Under the pieces are notes generated by a model. It saw only the letters and a list, made by a program, of their open reading frames with translations. It searched no databases and had not been told where the DNA came from. A DNA stretch of 10,090 nt from Caulobacteraceae bacterium (GTDB lineage: Bacteria > Pseudomonadota > Alphaproteobacteria > Caulobacterales > Caulobacteraceae), in assembly GCA_947501315.1 (NCBI GenBank), contig CANMXH010000077.1, positions 1 to 10,090 of the forward strand, written 5' to 3'. Shown piece by piece: positions 8,854 to 10,090 of the stretch (the stretch's first letter is position 1; each line of letters opens with the position of its first letter). The position numbers and the translations under genes are program-made.

Positions 8854-9909
8854 TCAGGCCGCTTCGGTCGGCCGGGACGGGTTGACCGGTTCGGACGGGG
8901 CAGGCGTCAACACAGGTGACAGGTCCTCGACCGGCGAGACATAGGCACCCATGGCGTCGAACTCCTCGAGGAAGACCCGGCGCATGTCGTCGGCTTCCAT
9001 GATGACTTCGTGTTTGGCTCCGGCGACCTCGACATAGCGGCCCCGTCCGAGTCGTTTGGCGGCCCATTTGTTGGTCTGTTTCCAGACGCGATCGTCCTCG
9101 GCCGCCTGAACCACAGCGACCGGAATACAGACAGCCTTCAAGGCCTTGGGCTTGAGCGAGCGCTCGCCGGCGTCGAGGGCAAATGCCAGCCAGCCCCAGG
9201 TCGGCCCGCCGACGGCGAGATGCGGACAGGCGTAAAGCTGTTGCCGCCACTGTTCGTAGCGGCTCTCGTCCGAGGTCAGGGCGTCCTTCTCGAAGGTGTG
9301 GTCAAACGGATCATCGACATTGTCCAGCACATAGTCCCCGGCCTTGCCGTGACGCAGGTTCCAGCGGACAGCCAGTTTGACCGACCACATCGACCGCTTG
9401 CCGGTGCGGATGCGCAGCATGGGGCTGGACAGGATGGCACCGGCGAACCGGCTCTCGCCGCCCTGCAGCGTCATAAGGTTCAGCGTGCCGCCCATGGAAT
9501 GGCCGACCATGACCCAGGGCTTGGGTGCGCGCGTCTCCCAGGTGTCGAGCAGACGGGCGTAGTCGTCGAGAAACTCCTCGACCGCCCGGGCATGACCTTT
9601 CAGTCGGTCGGGCAGCAGGCGGGCCGAAAGGCCCTGGCCGCGCCAGTCATGGGCGAGGACACACCAGCCACGGGCGAGGAAATTGCCGATGACTTCAAAA
9701 TATTTCTCGATCGGCTCGGTACGACCGGGGCTGACGATTACGGTGCCGCGCGGCTTGTCCGCCACCAGGGTGGAGGGTGTCCAGAAGGCGGCGCGCAGGC
9801 GCAGGCCGCCGGCACCCCGGAACCATTCGCCCACGCCGCCGGGAGGCGCGGACGCTCCGGGTACCCCCATCAGGGGCGCGTTTGCGGCATAGGCGGCGGC
9901 TCGGTTCAC
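8854..9909 (-). CDS. Alpha/beta hydrolase, lysophospholipase-like
   Basis: This 351-residue serine hydrolase has the monoacylglycerol lipase/lysophospholipase (Hydrolase_4, PldB-like) fold, so esters of lipids or glycerol are the likely substrates. GHSMGG (136-141) carries nucleophile Ser138. AAEDDRV (269-275) carries the probable acid Asp273. AGAKHEVIME (297-306) carries His300. LAHDWRGQGLSAR (85-97) is the family's conserved strand and turn. A Pro-rich C-terminal tail (about 325-351) extends past the fold. No signal peptide is evident. The GTG at 9909 has AGGA 7 nt upstream, whereas the ATG for Met14 has no ribosome-binding site, so GTG is preferred. The start overlaps the upstream frame's stop as GTGA, suggesting translational coupling. 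Confidence 0.9.
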   Translation of the reverse strand: MNRAAAYAANAPLMGVPGASAPPGGVGEWFRGAGGLRLRAAFWTPSTLVADKPRGTVIVSPGRTEPIEKYFEVIGNFLARGWCVLAHDWRGQGLSARLLPDRLKGHARAVEEFLDDYARLLDTWETRAPKPWVMVGHSMGGTLNLMTLQGGESRFAGAILSSPMLRIRTGKRSMWSVKLAVRWNLRHGKAGDYVLDNVDDPFDHTFEKDALTSDESRYEQWRQQLYACPHLAVGGPTWGWLAFALDAGERSLKPKALKAVCIPVAVVQAAEDDRVWKQTNKWAAKRLGRGRYVEVAGAKHEVIMEADDMRRVFLEEFDAMGAYVSPVEDLSPVLTPAPSEPVNPSRPTEAA

Positions 9910-10090
9910 TCTGGCTTCCTGAATTTCAAGGTCATGCGGTCACTCTCACCGATCGCAGTGTATTTCGAACGGTCGAAGGTCGGGTTCGGCGGCGAACCGC
10001 GCGGTGCTGTCAATCCCATGGGAGGCAAGGTTTCGACGCCGAAGGGATGATCCTTGGTATCCCTTTCATTCGCATTGATTTCCGAGGCGG
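9906..10090 (-). CDS. C-terminal tail of an unidentified protein (5' end cut off)
   Basis: About 60 codons are open to the window edge and end in TGA at 9908-9906. The tail reads roughly HPFGVETLPPMGLTAPRGSP, then FDRSKYTAIGESDRM, then TLKFRKPE. I do not recognise a family. The GTGA overlap with the hydrolase start and the lack of stops favour a real upstream gene in an operon. Third-position G/C is clearly lower than in the other genes here, so the frame could be a poorly conserved tail or not coding at all. Confidence 0.45.
   Translation of the reverse strand, partial: ASEINANERDTKDHPFGVETLPPMGLTAPRGSPPNPTFDRSKYTAIGESDRMTLKFRKPE
9917..9920 (-). promoter_or_regulatory. Ribosome-binding site deciding the GTG start
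   Basis: AGGA on the minus strand, 7 nt before the GTG at 9909-9907, supports the GTG start of the alpha/beta hydrolase over the internal ATG at its Met14. Confidence 0.65.

Overview
The window is GC-rich DNA with a strong G/C preference at third codon positions. Its gene families point to an alphaproteobacterium, most likely Caulobacteraceae (Brevundimonas-like). That placement is inference from protein style, the GCTA-type promoter candidate and gene order. No phage, insertion sequence, CRISPR array, tRNA or rRNA was found. Most of the window is housekeeping sequence. The unusual content is a family of 7-bp tandem-repeat elements in the gaps between genes.

Layout. 1-702 (-): enoyl-CoA hydratase, 3' end cut by the window edge. 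848-1711 (-): mutM. 1886-3943 (+): OPT-family oligopeptide transporter. 4011-4874 (-): PAP2-family membrane phosphatase, convergent with the transporter across a hairpin. 4875-5209: divergent leader. 5210-7039 (+): typA/bipA GTPase, ending in a textbook intrinsic terminator. 7115-7369 (-): small GlsB/YeaQ/YmgE membrane protein. 7562-7939 (+): short XRE-type regulator. 8068-8853 (+): histidinol-phosphatase of the inositol monophosphatase superfamily. 8854-9909 (-): alpha/beta hydrolase of lysophospholipase type, whose stop codon abuts that of hisN. 9906-10090 (-): C-terminal tail of an unidentified reading frame that overlaps the hydrolase start by 4 bp.

Three gaps (mutM/hydratase, mutM/transporter, XRE/hisN) hold the same kind of element. 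Each has a tandem array of a heptamer close to GTGGYKA, a GC-rich core of 34-59 bp, and an inverted array of the same heptamer. Together they make long imperfect hairpins. The copy before hisN runs to within 4 bp of the start codon, leaving no room for a normal ribosome-binding site.

Functionally the genes are a mixture: DNA repair (mutM), beta-oxidation-type acyl-CoA metabolism, peptide import, envelope phosphatase and stress-membrane functions, ribosome-associated stress GTPase, histidine biosynthesis and lipid/ester hydrolysis. The mutM-hydratase pair resembles the alphaproteobacterial block that leads into rpsT and dnaA, so the left edge may lie near the chromosome origin (inference). I see no convincing new multi-gene system. 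The heptamer elements are the best candidate for something undescribed.
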